Assembly: GCA_038380795.1 (NCBI GenBank)
Contig: CM076279.1
Span: 6,029,001 to 6,093,000, forward strand
DNA: 64,000 nucleotides
Source of the DNA: Pyrocephalus nanus
Lineage: Eukaryota; Chordata; Aves; Passeriformes; Tyrannidae
Direction of reading: 5' to 3'
Below, piece by piece: positions 1 to 11,924 of the stretch. Under the pieces are notes generated by a model, which was not told where the DNA came from, did no database searches, and saw only the letters and a list, made by a program, of their open reading frames with translations. The stretch's first letter is position 1, and every line of letters starts with the position of its first letter. Both the position numbers and the translations under genes were made by a program.

Positions 1-2200
1 CAGTGCCCAGCAGAAACAGGCTGGGTTTTAAATTTCACCCATCAGCTGCTCTTGCACAGAAGAGCTGGTTTGTAACCACAGGAATTGTTCATCAAACCTC
101 TACAGGTAAGACTAGAGGGGTTGAATGTGCTCAGAGGAAAAAAATAAAATCAATGAGTGGATAGAAGATGATTCCTTAAAGGTGAATTTTTTTCCTTTTC
201 CAATCATTCACCCAGCTCCCTGCCTGAGCTTTACAAGCAGCACGCACTCAGCGGCACTCTTAGTCATAGGATCATGGAACAGCAAACTGGAGAGGCAAAC
301 AAGGAAAACACAGAGGGCTCTGTCTACCTCCTCTTTCTCTGTCTCGAAAGTCCTGACCAAGACACTCAAAGAGCTCCTCCAGAGACCAAAGCATGTGCAT
401 GATCATTGTGGTGCCTACTGAATCAGGCACAAGCCAAAATACTACTGCTTTTACCACAGAGTTTTAAGTCCTACGGTAACCAGGAGGTCCCTCCAGCAGG
501 AACCTGGAGCTCCTATGGTCAGACCATCTCTCTGGAGACGACAAGCCCTTGGTGCTGAGGTTTGCTGCTCAACGTCAGGGCATCGCAGCCCAGGGCTGAC
601 AGACACTGGAGGCCCGACATGGCCTGGTTTGCACCAAGGTTCCACATTACATCATCGTTTGGCCAACACCATCTGTCCCACAGGCTCACCAGAACCACAA
701 TCACACCCCAGAAGCCCATTTTTTCCCCCAAATTATTCCTGCAATGAAAACATAGCTCAGACTGACAGCTGCTGACCAGAGCAGGGCTGCCAGACAGTTT
801 GCATAACACGGTCCGGAACATGCTCGGCGGCGCTGGCTAATTCCTCACTGCAACAATGGAAAAACCCAGAAATCTTGGTGAATAAGCCAGTCTGTGTCCT
901 AAGTCAGCCCTTGGATTTCCTCCCTTTCTTGAGCCTGTCTCGCCTCTGCACAGGCTCCGCTGGGGCTCTGCAGCCAGCCCCAGGAGCAGAAATCTCAACA
1001 AGCTCACAGTTATGTGCTCGTCTCTCAGCTGCCTGCTGCAGCCAGGAACTGGCTGGAAATCAGTTCAAAATGTTCCAGTTCCAAACCCCACCCCACAGCC
1101 CCTGGATCTCTCTCTTCACACTCACAGAAGCAGGCGCTGGGGCTTTTAACCACTTTGCTTTAGCCTTCTCTGTTGGGAGAGCAGAGGACATCCCCTGCGT
1201 TGTCCATTCACCTTTGCCACTGCCACCCCAAGACAGAAGCCAAGGCAAATCCCAGTGTCAGCTCTAGCAGTGATTTCCTTGCTCTGCCAGCTCTCCATCC
1301 CTTTACCAATGCCCACACCTTTCCCTGTCCACAGCTCTGTCTCAAGAGCCACAGGCATTGCCAACCACCTCCTCCAAGCCAGGCACGCAGCACGGCATCA
1401 CTGCCTGGCATTTCATACCCACCAGCCCATGTCACACCACTTCCCTGTCAGCTCTGCTGCCGCCCCATCCCTTGTTGGAAGGCATCAGCCATTCACACAG
1501 GTGTCCTGACCATGATCATGGTTGTATCATCCTCAACTGCTCATAAGACACAGCAGAAATTTGGTCTCTGTGCTCCCTTTCTTGTCCAGCTCCTCAGTGC
1601 AGTCTGGATCTGGAAGTCTGCAACCAAAATTTTGCAATACAAGAGCAACTGCACCACTGTTGGCCTTTGGCATGACCCCATATCACTCCCATCTTCTCCC
1701 ATCCCTGGCAAACTCCTTTTGAATCAGTGAGACAAGACTTTCCCCCCCCCCCCCCCCCCAAAAAAAAACCCACTTCCTCTGTGAGAACAGGCCAAGGTTC
1801 TTCTCCCCAAACCAGCTGAGGCTAAACAGAACTCAGGAGCCTGCTGAAAGCTCCAGCACGAGGTGGCTGTGGAGCACAGCAGTGCTCCCTGCTATGCTGT
1901 TCAACCAAAACAGGTTGTTTTCCCCCCACTGATGAAACTGGACCCCACTTGGCTCAGCAGGGACCAGAGAGGTTCCCCACTGAGCAGGTCTGCATTGGTT
2001 CTTCCTGACTGTTTGCTTCCCATTTTCCTCCAGAGAGGAAAACTACCTCTGCACATCACTCAGCAGCAGGGCCAGGCAGGGCCGTGGACACTCCTCTGCC
2101 TGGTGCCAAGGGGTTAAGCTCACAGTAAGTTCCCAGAGCCAGTTGCTTCCAACTGGCTGCTGCCTGCGGTTTGTGGGAAGGGATTTTGCTTTTTAATAAC
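1..2200. other. No gene seen: ACSF2 intron upstream of CHAD
   Basis: No exon with convincing splice sites or protein similarity was found on either strand. By position this should be intron of ACSF2, whose C-terminal exons are missing from the window, and also the region upstream of CHAD. It contains a run of about 18 C followed by 9 A (1742-1768). I looked on the minus strand for the missing ACSF2 C-terminal motifs and did not find them. Confidence 0.6.
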
Positions 2201-2202
2201 AT

Positions 2203-2210
2203 TATAAATA
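2203..2210 (+). promoter_or_regulatory. CHAD TATA box
   Basis: The sequence TATAAATA lies 106 bp upstream of the CHAD start codon. It is followed by a short CT-rich stretch (about 2244-2258) that would fall in the 5'UTR. No CpG island surrounds it. That fits a tissue-restricted TATA promoter, unlike the CpG-island promoters of the other genes here. The transcription start is inferred at about 2230-2235. Confidence 0.65.
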
Positions 2211-2315
2211 GGGCTGTGTTCAGTATGCTGCAAACCCAGTTACTCTCTCTCTCTCCCACCCATCTCCCTCCTCCTCCTGCTCCTCTTCCCACCACACTTT
2301 ATTCCAGATCTGACC

Positions 2316-5300
2316 ATGAATGGGTCAGGTTTCTTCCTCAGTGTCCTCAGCCTACTGGCATGTCTCGCCCCCACCATGCAGGCCTGTCCCCCGAGCTGCC
2401 ACTGCCACGGGGGAGACCTGCAGCACGTCATCTGCGACAACGTGGGGCTGAAGAAGATCCCCAAAGTGCCTGAGCAAACGCGTCTTCTCAACCTGCAGAA
2501 GAACAACTTCCCCGTCCTGCCGACCAACGGCTTCCGTGACATGAAAAAGCTGGTGTCCCTGCACCTCCAGAGCTCACGGATCAAGGAGATCTCCACCGGA
2601 GCCTTCCGGGGGCTCAAGAGCCTGGTCTACCTCTATCTCACCGACAACCAGATCAGTGTCATAAAGCCAGGAGCCTTCGATGACCTCTCTGATCTCACCT
2701 ACCTGTACCTGGACAAGAACAAGATCCCAGACCTACCCAAAGGGGTCCTCTCCCCTCTTGTCAACCTCTTCATCCTGCACTTAGGCAGCAATAAAATCCG
2801 TGAGCTGAAACCAGGGGTCTTCAATGGGGCTAAAGACCTGCGCTGGCTCTTCCTCTCTGACAACTCCCTCACCAACCTCCTACCTGGGACCACGGAGGAT
2901 GTAGAAAACCTCGCTGTCCTCCACCTGGACAAGAACCAGCTGAGCAGCTACCCTGTGAGTGCAATGAGTAAGCTGAGAGTGCTGGAGGAACTGAAACTTT
3001 CTCATAACCCAATTGAGGTCATCCCTGACAATGCCTTCCAGTCCTTCGGGCGATACCTGCAGACACTCAACCTGGACAACATGAAACTGAAGAAGGTGAG
3101 TCCTTTCTCGTTCCATTTGCTCCAGATAAGAAACATGGGGCTTGGTTTTCTTCCCCTTTGCAAAGCCCTCTATTTGCTGTCTTCCCCTTGCAGAGGAGAG
3201 GGGAGATGCAGAGGTCTGCAGGCTCTGTAGGCAGCGAGGCACTGGCCAGCTGACAACACTCTGACATGGCTCTAGCAAGGGATGAGAGAGTGCTCCACCC
3301 TTCTGTTATTTTATGCAAAACCAAATTATCTGGAGCTGACTAAACCCCTTGGAAAAGCAGCACATTCCCTCCCAAGCTGGAGGTGACACAAGACACTGAC
3401 AAAGGTATTTGGGATGCTCTAGGACAATGAGCAACCTTCCATCCTCCCAGAAACAAGGTGTGAGATGCGAAGTGAACATCTGCCTTGTACTGGAGGGACT
3501 GGAGGGCACTGCCTCCTTGCAGAGCTGAACTGCTCTGCCTCCTTTGCTCAGCCCCAGTACCTGCTGTAGGTTGGGAGGGGGAGACTCCTCAGATGGGCCA
3601 TGAATAGCCATGGCTTCTTACCCTCACCCTGCAGGCAGGTAGACACAGGGACCTTCACCTTCACCTCCTCCCGGCCTCCCAACCTGACACGTTATAAAGA
3701 AAGGTTTGTTTATTGATGCTCTCTCAAAAAGAACTCTCGCAGCATCTTACAAAGGGGCCCTGTTCCCACTGGAGAGGAGGAGGGATGTTCAGGTATCCTG
3801 GATGGCAAAACAACCCCCTTCTTTTTCTGTGAGAATGCAGGATCCATAGGCAAGAACATCACACTCACGGAATCACTGGTGTTAGGACCTCTGAAATGCC
3901 AGGCAGTGCAGGAACAGAACCCAGCACCACTGCAAGAGCAGCAGCACCCTGAGGCATCCCGATGTCCTGGGGGAATCCCCCACGGGTGGAAAGGGAGGGC
4001 AGAGCAGAACAGTTCTCCCTGGGATGATGCTTTGCCAGGAAGCCCAAGGACAAAGAGCATTCAGGGAGGCTGGGACTTCATAGCAAAGCAACACCCACCA
4101 AGGGCAGGAAGATGTGATGAAAAAGAGAATTTCTTTGCAACAAAGAGCAACTCAGAACGTCTCACAGAGACGAGCAGATCACAGGAAGGGTACCAGGAAT
4201 GCAGCACACCACAATTTTCAAGGGGATATAGCATCCTAAAAACATCATAAACTGGGATTACAGCTTGCCCAGGTGGAGAACAACACTACCTTGGCAGCAC
4301 TCAGTCAGTATTTAAGTCCTTGTCCACTCTCAGCATTAACCTCTACAGGATGGGACTGAGTAAACTTGAAACTTGAAAATATCTACTGACCTCACTAGGC
4401 AAGACCTTAGACATGATGTCATAGCACTTTTGTAGACTCAGTTCTGAGGCACTTTCAATCAAATTTTATAGGTTAAATGTTGTACCAGCTGTAGAGACAT
4501 CAGAATCCCAAGTTACACATTGAAGGAATTAGACTAACCCATGAGCCTGGGATGCTCCTGGTAATTAAGTGTCCTCAGATTGACCAAAGAGCAAAGGTTA
4601 AAAATTCTAGCCAGAAAAAAAAGACTTTGTTTTTCACAGTGACCACCTGTGGAGAGGATCTTTAAAGACTCTTCTGCAGCCAATGGCTCCTTTCCTCCCA
4701 CACAGCCCAATAGGACACCAATTTATGGGATCAGCACTGACAGGGGTGGCTTCTGCAGCTTTAGGGCTTGAGAAAACAAAGCCCCCAGTTCAGCATTGTC
4801 TCTCCAAATCCTCAAAGGCCTCATATCCACACGGCCCACACATGAACTTTGCACTGCTAAGAGAGATCTAATCACAGAGGCCGCGTGATCTAGGAAATCA
4901 CCACCACTCTGAGTGCTGCTGGCACTTGACTGCAGCTCCTTCTCCCTCACAAACATACTGTCCTCAGCTGTTCCCTGCATGGCTGCAAGGTTTTTGAGCT
5001 GATCAAGTGTAAAACCCTCCCACACAAATCTATCCCAGCCTAAATGGCACTTGAGCAGAAGGAAGGGGGGCCCTCAGTCTCCAGCACAGAGCTCCCCCTC
5101 CCCACCAGCATCATGGACCCACACCAGGACCCCACAGGGCTGCATCACACAGGCCAGGACCCACCATGTACCTCAACATGAGACCAGGCAATGCAGGCCC
5201 TGGAAGCTTTACACACACCCATCTTTGCATATTTCAGTGTAAAATAAATTAACAGCAGCAATGCTCCGTGTAAATAAGGGAAAAATCACCCGTTTCTTCA

Positions 5301-7304
5301 CAAAGACACGCTCTGGCAGGCAGCAAGGCAGCTGTTAGCAGCAGATGCAAACTCTTCTCAGGGGGCTGGGAGAGGAATGAGCAGCTGAGACAGTAACACC
5401 ACTGTCCAAGCCTACCGCCCTGCTGCACGGCATGCCAGCATCGCTCTGAGCAGCTCCACTATCAGCACAGTAAAACCTCCCAAGGTCAGCTCAGCTTTGG
5501 ACTGCAGAGGCCAGCACCACTGACTGTCCAACAGCTACAGAGGGATCTGGGAGTCTCTTAGCTAAGCTCTAATCCCATCCAGCATTGCTTAATTTGGAAG
5601 ATGACAAAAGTTCACAGCTTAAAAATAGTGCATTTCCTCCGTCAAGCTTTTCAGCTCAGAGAGCATGAACGCACTCTGATGGTCCATCTGAAGTGCAAGC
5701 TTCTGGTCAGAAAAGGGAGCACAGATCCTTGGCTGGGGGGGGCTTCAGGTAGACCTCGTGAGCCTCCTCTCCAACCTTCAGAGAAAGCTTTCCCCTTACT
5801 TTGAGAAGGGGGAGAAATGGTTTGTCACATCCAATAAGAGCTTTGTGCTTTGTCAATGAGCACTTCTCCAATCCATCAACGCCAAGGAAGTTTGTGTTGA
5901 GGGGTTTGCTTTCAAGAACTTTACAACCTGAGTAGCCATGGGCTGAAAGATGCCAGGGGTGAGGCCTCAGGGAAGAAAGGATAGGGCTGCAGAGTCAGGT
6001 CCACAGCCTCTCTCTGCTTTTCGGCAGCTGTTTATAAGGAAGCTCTACCTTAAAGCCTCTCCATTAATTAAAAAAAAAAAAAAAGACAAATTTTTCAGCA
6101 GCCCCTGCAAAAAAACAACTGGAAATGAGAAAAAATGGAGGAGGCTGAGGTGCTGGAAACCTGCCTGTATATCTACACTGCTCAGATGCCAAGTGTAACT
6201 TTCCACTCTGAGCCCTTGGGCACTGCCAAAGTCTACAGCCCCTTCAGACGCCACAAACACTCCCTCCTTCAGTCGCTCCAGGACAGGCAAGGCAAAAGGC
6301 ATTGGGAGGACTTCCAGCCTTGGAAAGCAATTCACCCAGAAAATATCTTCATTTAGCATGGCTCAAAAATACAGAAGGCTGCCAGACTTCACTTTATTTA
6401 GTGATGTGGCTGCACAGACAATCCCACATGGATTTGGGATGTAGCTTTCTTTGTAGGAGCCTCCATCCTCCTTGAGTCCACCAGCCTGTTGCCTCTCTTA
6501 GGTGGACAGAGCTTTCAGCAAGCCAGAACCTTCTCTTGCTCTCTCCATGTTTCATAATATCACAGAATGGCCTGGGTTGGAAAGGACCTGAAAGATTATC
6601 TCTTTCCAAACCCCTGCCATGGACAGGGGCACCTTCTATTAGAGCAGGTTGCTCCAAGCCCTGTCCAACCTGGCCTTGAACACTTCCAGGGGCATTCACA
6701 ACCTCTCTGGGCAACCTGTGCCAGGGCCTCATGTTCAGGCCGCTAAAAGCCTTGAAGGGAGGAACTCAGGTTTGAAGTTCCCATCCCCTCGTTCCTCTCC
6801 AGAAAACCTCTGTGCTTCAGTTTGCAGACAACGCGTTCTCCGGCGTGACCGTGCTGAAGACAGCCCACCTGGAGAACAACCGGCTCACCCAGCTGCCCCG
6901 GAACTTCCCCTTCGACAAACTGGAGACGCTGACCCTCTCCAGGAACCCCTGGCACTGCAACTGCCAGCTGGCAAATCTGCGCAAGTACGGCACCGCGCGC
7001 CCCGGCCCTCCCTGGGATCCCCCTGGGGGAGGGTCCCCCCGGGCTGTGCCAGGGAAGGAGAGGCTGCTCTCACTCTTGGCAGCTCTCTCCTCAGCTTACC
7101 CTCTGATGTCCGTGGTTTGTGCCTCGTGTAAGCTCCTGGTTTTCCCCCTCCCCGTGTCCCAGGTGGCTGAAGGGGAATCGCACCCGTGCCGAGGACACGT
7201 GCTCCACGCCCGCGCAGTACCGGGGACAGTCCATCAGGGACACCCCCGCCCTCCGCACCTGCAAGCTGCCCACCAAGAGGTCCAGGAAGGGAAGCCGCCA
7301 TTGA
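2316..7304 (+). CDS. CHAD: Chondroadherin (small leucine-rich repeat matrix protein)
   Basis: Secreted cartilage/bone matrix LRR protein; the family binds collagen and integrin alpha2beta1. Coding exons are 2316-3095, 6821-6984 and 7163-7304, joining in frame to 361 residues (human about 359). Residues 1-23 form a signal peptide, followed by the LRRNT cysteine cluster (CPPSCHCH). About ten LRRs of the LxxLxLxxN type come next, then a C-terminal cysteine cap (WHCNC, then single Cys in exon 3) and a basic tail ending SRKGSRH. Exon 1 ends AAG/gtgagt; exon 2 uses donor gtacgg; exon 3 starts after cccag. The start is the only Met preceding the signal peptide and lies 106 bp below a TATA box. The gene is nested, antisense, inside an ACSF2 intron. 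A CR1 copy ends about 85 bp before exon 2. Identity is firm from matches across the protein. Confidence 0.97.
3096..6820 (+). other. CHAD intron 1
   Basis: Intron of about 3.7 kb between the main LRR exon and exon 2. No other gene is seen on either strand. It carries an A-run near 6069-6083 and an antisense CR1 3' end near its downstream end (listed separately). Confidence 0.8.
6550..6735 (-). mobile_element. CR1-like LINE 3' fragment
   Basis: Reading on the plus strand, 'atcacagaatgg...gttggaaaggacctgaaagat...' followed by 'tccaacctggccttgaacacttccagggg' is the reverse complement of the 3' end of an avian CR1 element. It is 5'-truncated, about 185 bp, and lies in CHAD intron 1 close to the exon 2 acceptor. 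Confidence 0.9.
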
Positions 7305-9616
7305 ACACGTAAGATGGTTCCCTTTTAAGCTGATTCCCTTTCAGTCACACCTGCAGCAAACCCTGATGCCACCAAAGGCGCCGGGAGTTCTGTCTCTGGC
7401 TGAAAATGACGCCAGGTTATGCTCACGACAGCTCACCCGTTCCCCCAGTAATGCCTCAGTCTCCTGGCAATGCTGAGCTCCATGAGCTCCCAGAGCAGAG
7501 AACATGCCTGGAGCATCAGGGATGGAGTCAACTCTGTAAAGCAAACACGGGGATAAAGACAGGCCTGGGGTGGAACGTAAGGGCAAAGCATGTAAACAAA
7601 TATAAAAGAGAGAAGCAAGGGCTCTGAAAATACACACAGAATAGCAATCAGCTTTGAAATCTTCAGAGCTCCTATTGCAACATGTGAAAAATCCCATCTC
7701 TTTTTGCAGTAATTACTGTACTTCAGGAAAACAAACAAAAGCCCTATACTGTAACAAGGTTTAAGCCTCAGTCATGCCTCAGGAATCATGGTGATTTGCA
7801 CCCATGAAGCCCCATACCAAGTCAAGATGTAATTGTTGGGCAACAGGGATAAGCATGATACATCAAAACAAGGGTGGACTTAGCCCACCCTTACCCTGAG
7901 CTGGGATCACACAGGCTTTGGTTTTCCAACCAACAGGAAATGCTCAGCCCTTTGCCCTAGTTAAGGTCCTCCAGATCTGGTGTGAAATCCAGGGCAGGAC
8001 ATTGCTGGGAAATCTGGCCCCAGACTACCCAGCCCAAAGGAAAATAGATACCTTCCATAAGGAGCAGTTCTTGATCCAGCTCTTGCCTTTCAGCAAATAC
8101 AATCCCCATCCAAGACAGCTAGGTATTTAAAAACAAGGGCTGATGCCTTCAAATGAGTGTCCCAGCAGAGGGAGGTTTGAGACAGCAAATATTCCTTGGT
8201 AAGGCGTCCTGGGCCAGAAGGTGAGTCAGAGACAGGGATGACTCTCCCTCCAGCAATGAGCTTGCTGACAGCCACCAATCCAAACACTGATCCCACAAAC
8301 ACCTTCCACAGCTGGAAACTACCAAGAGTATTAAATTCAGCCCACAGAGGAGCAAAAAAGCCACAACTGTCATCACTCCACCCCAAGTGGAGTTTAATTT
8401 TTCCCATCCTGGAAATAGGTCTGATGCTTGTACGGATTCCAAAGGACCTTGAACGAGCCTGCATTTGTAAGCTCTTAGGAAAAGGGAACTTTGCTCATTT
8501 GTTAAGGAAACTGCAGTGACCCTGCAACTGTGCCCTTTCAGAACAGAGAGGACAAGGCAGAAGCCCCAAGGCCAGTTATGGCCATTTGGTCCCCAGTTCA
8601 CTAAGGATATGCACAACAGGATGGAGAAAGGAAATTTATGGCCAAGATGTCAGGGATTATGCCAGCTGCTCTGTGCCTTTCTAAAGTGGTTATTTCTCTT
8701 GTAGTGACAGAGGTTTTATGGATTAGAGATGGAAATACCAGTCATTCCATATAGGGCGGGTAAAGTTCCGCTCTAAGGATGGAAAAACTTCAGTTTTCTA
8801 AACCACAATACTGAAGTATTTTTTATTTACAGGTCTGACCCTTCTTAACCTTCTTTTTTCCCTGCCTGAACTCAATCCCAGCTCACTCCTCTATGATGAG
8901 AGTAAGAAAACCATGAAACAACAAAAAAAAAAACCACCAATGATGCCTTTTTTTTCTGTAGCACCTTCCATCCAGCTCCCTCAAAGAGGTTTACAAGTGT
9001 TAATGAAATAGAAAACTACTTATTCCAGTCTTGCAGAAGACAAAGCTCAGTGCCTTCAGGTGTCAGGGCCAAAATGCAGCTACACAAACCCACTCCAGTG
9101 TGGTGAGCATGAATTTTAAGGAATATGAAGTACCTCTGACTTCATCTTGCACCTCTTGAGAGCAAAGCAACTTTCTGTGAGCCACAGGGGGTCTGAATTT
9201 CAGGGATGAGCAGTGACTTGGGTCACTGACCACATCTGAGATGAAAAGCTGCTTGGTACTTTATAAAATTCTACCTGTCCTGGATTTTCAGAACTGGGGC
9301 ACCAAAGCAATTTACTACTCTTGAAAATTTTGCTCTGGGTTTCCTTCCTTTACCAAGAAAGTGCTCCTTGACCATCAACACTTTGGGTAAGATACTTGGG
9401 GGTCATGCAGAAACCTGGCAGAATAGCTCAGAGACAGGACTAACCCAACTCCTCTGCTGTGCCAACCTGCAACAGCTCCTTGACTCCCAGCTCCTCACTT
9501 CCAAGTATGGGCTTCATTGGTTGATTTAAAAATAAACAGACAAATGCTACAAGTTTATTGCTGTGCTTGAAAAAAATCTCCTTAAAGGTGTGGCCTTCTC
9601 TCTTTTTTCACCCTAG

Positions 9617-10610
9617 CAGGCCCCGGTATGGCCCGTCCTGGTGACCGGTCACTTCAACCATCAGAAAACTACTGACTTCCGAGTCCTTCCTTGAGCTTCT
9701 CCTACCTGTCAGGAAACATTCCTGATATATCCAAACACCTCCAGCCTCCTCCGACTCCCCGCTTCTCTGCTGATCGCAGGATGGAATCCACCTTTTCAAT
9801 CTTTTCCGACATCTATGTATTTTAAAAGAGGCATTTTTAAAAACTAAACTATGCATGACCATACTAAGACAAGCTAACCTAGATCCTGCCGGTAAAACAC
9901 AGTCATCTTTCCCAGAGGAAACACAACCCACGTCCCCCCATCAACCAGTTGGTCGCTGTCTCTCCCATTCCAGCGGAGTGGAAGCAAGTGGGAAGGTAGG
10001 AGCATCCCTCCCCCAGCTGCTTGAAGAGGAAAATTGGTCTCAACCCACGCAAAGAGACTCCTCTGCCTTCCCACAGAGGGGATCCCTGCAGGCCAGGGCT
10101 GAGGGGACAGTGAAGCAGTGACCAAGAACCAGAGACCCCGAGGCCGAGATGCCTTTCACACCAAAAGGCAGAATTCTCCCTAAGTCGGCCAGAAATCCAT
10201 TGAGGGAAGCAGTACTGGGAATCCCCAAAACTGGAGCCATCTGAAGACTGGATTCCCTCCCACTCTGTGGGGTCCACCAGGATGTACGTGCAAGAGGAGA
10301 AGGTGTGCACCGTGCAGCTGGCTCAGGCAGCCCTCTTCTCCTCCCTGCCCATACCCCAGAGGATCTAGCAGGACACCAGGATGACTGTGGTTTATTGCCA
10401 TGGCTATTACAACACCACAGTTTCAATTTAACTACGGTTTTTTTTAAGCTTAAAGAGTTATATAAATATATGTATATTTATTCCTCTGTAACTGAGTGTA
10501 AATGACCTTTAAGAGGGCGAAAACTCCTCTGTCTCCTATATAGAAATCAAATTGTATATTTTCTTATGTACATCTTCTGTATAAAGCTCTTGCTGCAAAG
10601 ATGAATTCAA
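9617..10610 (+). other. CHAD: Probable CHAD 3'UTR exon
   Basis: The CHAD stop codon (7302-7304) is followed four bases later by a strong donor (gtaaga at 7309), so the transcript should continue in another exon. The best acceptor downstream is the pyrimidine-rich 'ttttttcaccctagcag' ending at 9616/9619. The following kilobase has no long reading frame and becomes AU-rich towards 10440-10590, with TATAAA (10580-10585) and a GU-rich stretch (about 10615-10635) resembling a non-canonical poly(A) site. From memory the human CHAD also has a non-coding last exon. Exact ends are inferred. Confidence 0.55.
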
Positions 10611-11924
10611 CAAGTCTCTCTGTGTCTGTCTGAGGGCTGGAGGGATCAGGAGTAACATGAGACCCGTGGCACAAATATAGACTTAATCCTCTTTATCCCA
10701 TGGGCAGAACAACTGTTTGGGAGGGTTTTATTATTTCTCTCTCTACAAAACAGGAGCATGTGACACCTAATGAGTCCTGGGCATTTGCAGTAATGCCTGA
10801 AAATATTTTGTGAGGCCAAACTCAAGTCTATTATAAAAATAGGTAGCTGTCACCTGACAGAGTTTAAGCAACAGCGCCAGGGCTGTCCCTGGTGTTATCA
10901 GATTGGCATTAAGAGCATCATATCCAGGAAAAAACCCTGGCTGCCTCCGAGGCGGTTCCAGGACAGATGCCCTGGATTCCCCTGGTCCGTGGCAGGACAC
11001 ACAGTTGTCCCTGTAAAACCCTGGTGCAGTTGGGGTCTGCCAAGAACAACGCACCTAATCTGACTCCCAGCCCCACGTGTCTGTCCATCACATCAGCCTA
11101 CTTCCTCAGCCTTCAGAAGCAGTGTAGTGCTGAACTAACTTCCTCCAGAGTAAAACAACCAAAAAAACAAACAAAAACAAAAAACAAAAAAACAAACAAA
11201 CAAAAAAACCCAAACAAAAAACAAACCACAAACATTTTTTGGCTCAGCCATTCATGTGCAGATGGCAGGACCTGCCTAGGAAATGTGTCACCTGGAGTGC
11301 CACCGGCCGCCTTGCTGGTGGCCCGTTCCCCTCCACGTGCAGGACGTGCTGATGCTCTTGCACAGGCCCAGGGTGTCAGGACACGCAGTGGAGCAGCAAA
11401 ACACGTGGCCCAACACGTGCTGCCCTTCTGGCAACACAATACCCGGTGCTGTGCAAGTGGATGGCACCATTCCCACGATCCAGTGACAAAAAAACACGCA
11501 ACAAAGTTTTGAGTCCACTTGCAACCAATTCAACAGCCCCGCAGCAAGAGCCCACACCACACCCACCCACACCAACACAAACCAGCAATGCCTCTTCCAT
11601 CACCATTCTTGCAGCAGGGACAACAGAATGTTTATAAAAGTTTTGAAATGCACCAGCAGAATTTCAGTTTATGGCCCTGAATGCAATGTCTCCTCACAAA
11701 GCTTTCTCCCCACATCCCCAAGAGCAACCAAGCAGAACCCCCCTTCTGCCTCCCAGTCCCTCTGCACCTTTTCTCCTCAGCCTGGCCTCGCATCCAGGGT
11801 CCCATCATCTGATCCCAGAAACTGCGGCACCACCAGGTACAACTGTGGTCCAGGCACACCCAAAACTGGGGTCTCACCACAACAAACAGCCCTTGTAGGC
11901 CTGGTTCCAGCAGCCACAACTCAC
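10611..11924. other. ACSF2 intron sequence, no gene seen
   Basis: Between the inferred CHAD 3' end and ACSF2 exon 10. It holds an A-rich (AAAC)n-type simple repeat at about 11157-11234. No coding exon recognised on either strand. Confidence 0.6.
11157..11234. repeat. A-rich simple repeat
   Basis: A run of A4-7 C units (aaac/aaaaac) over about 78 bp, low complexity, in an ACSF2 intron. Confidence 0.9.

Noticed and set aside
8149..8616. 155-codon minus-strand ORF inside the ACSF2 intron
   Set aside because: Checked as a candidate for missing ACSF2 exons. It has none of the family motifs and no convincing splice partners.
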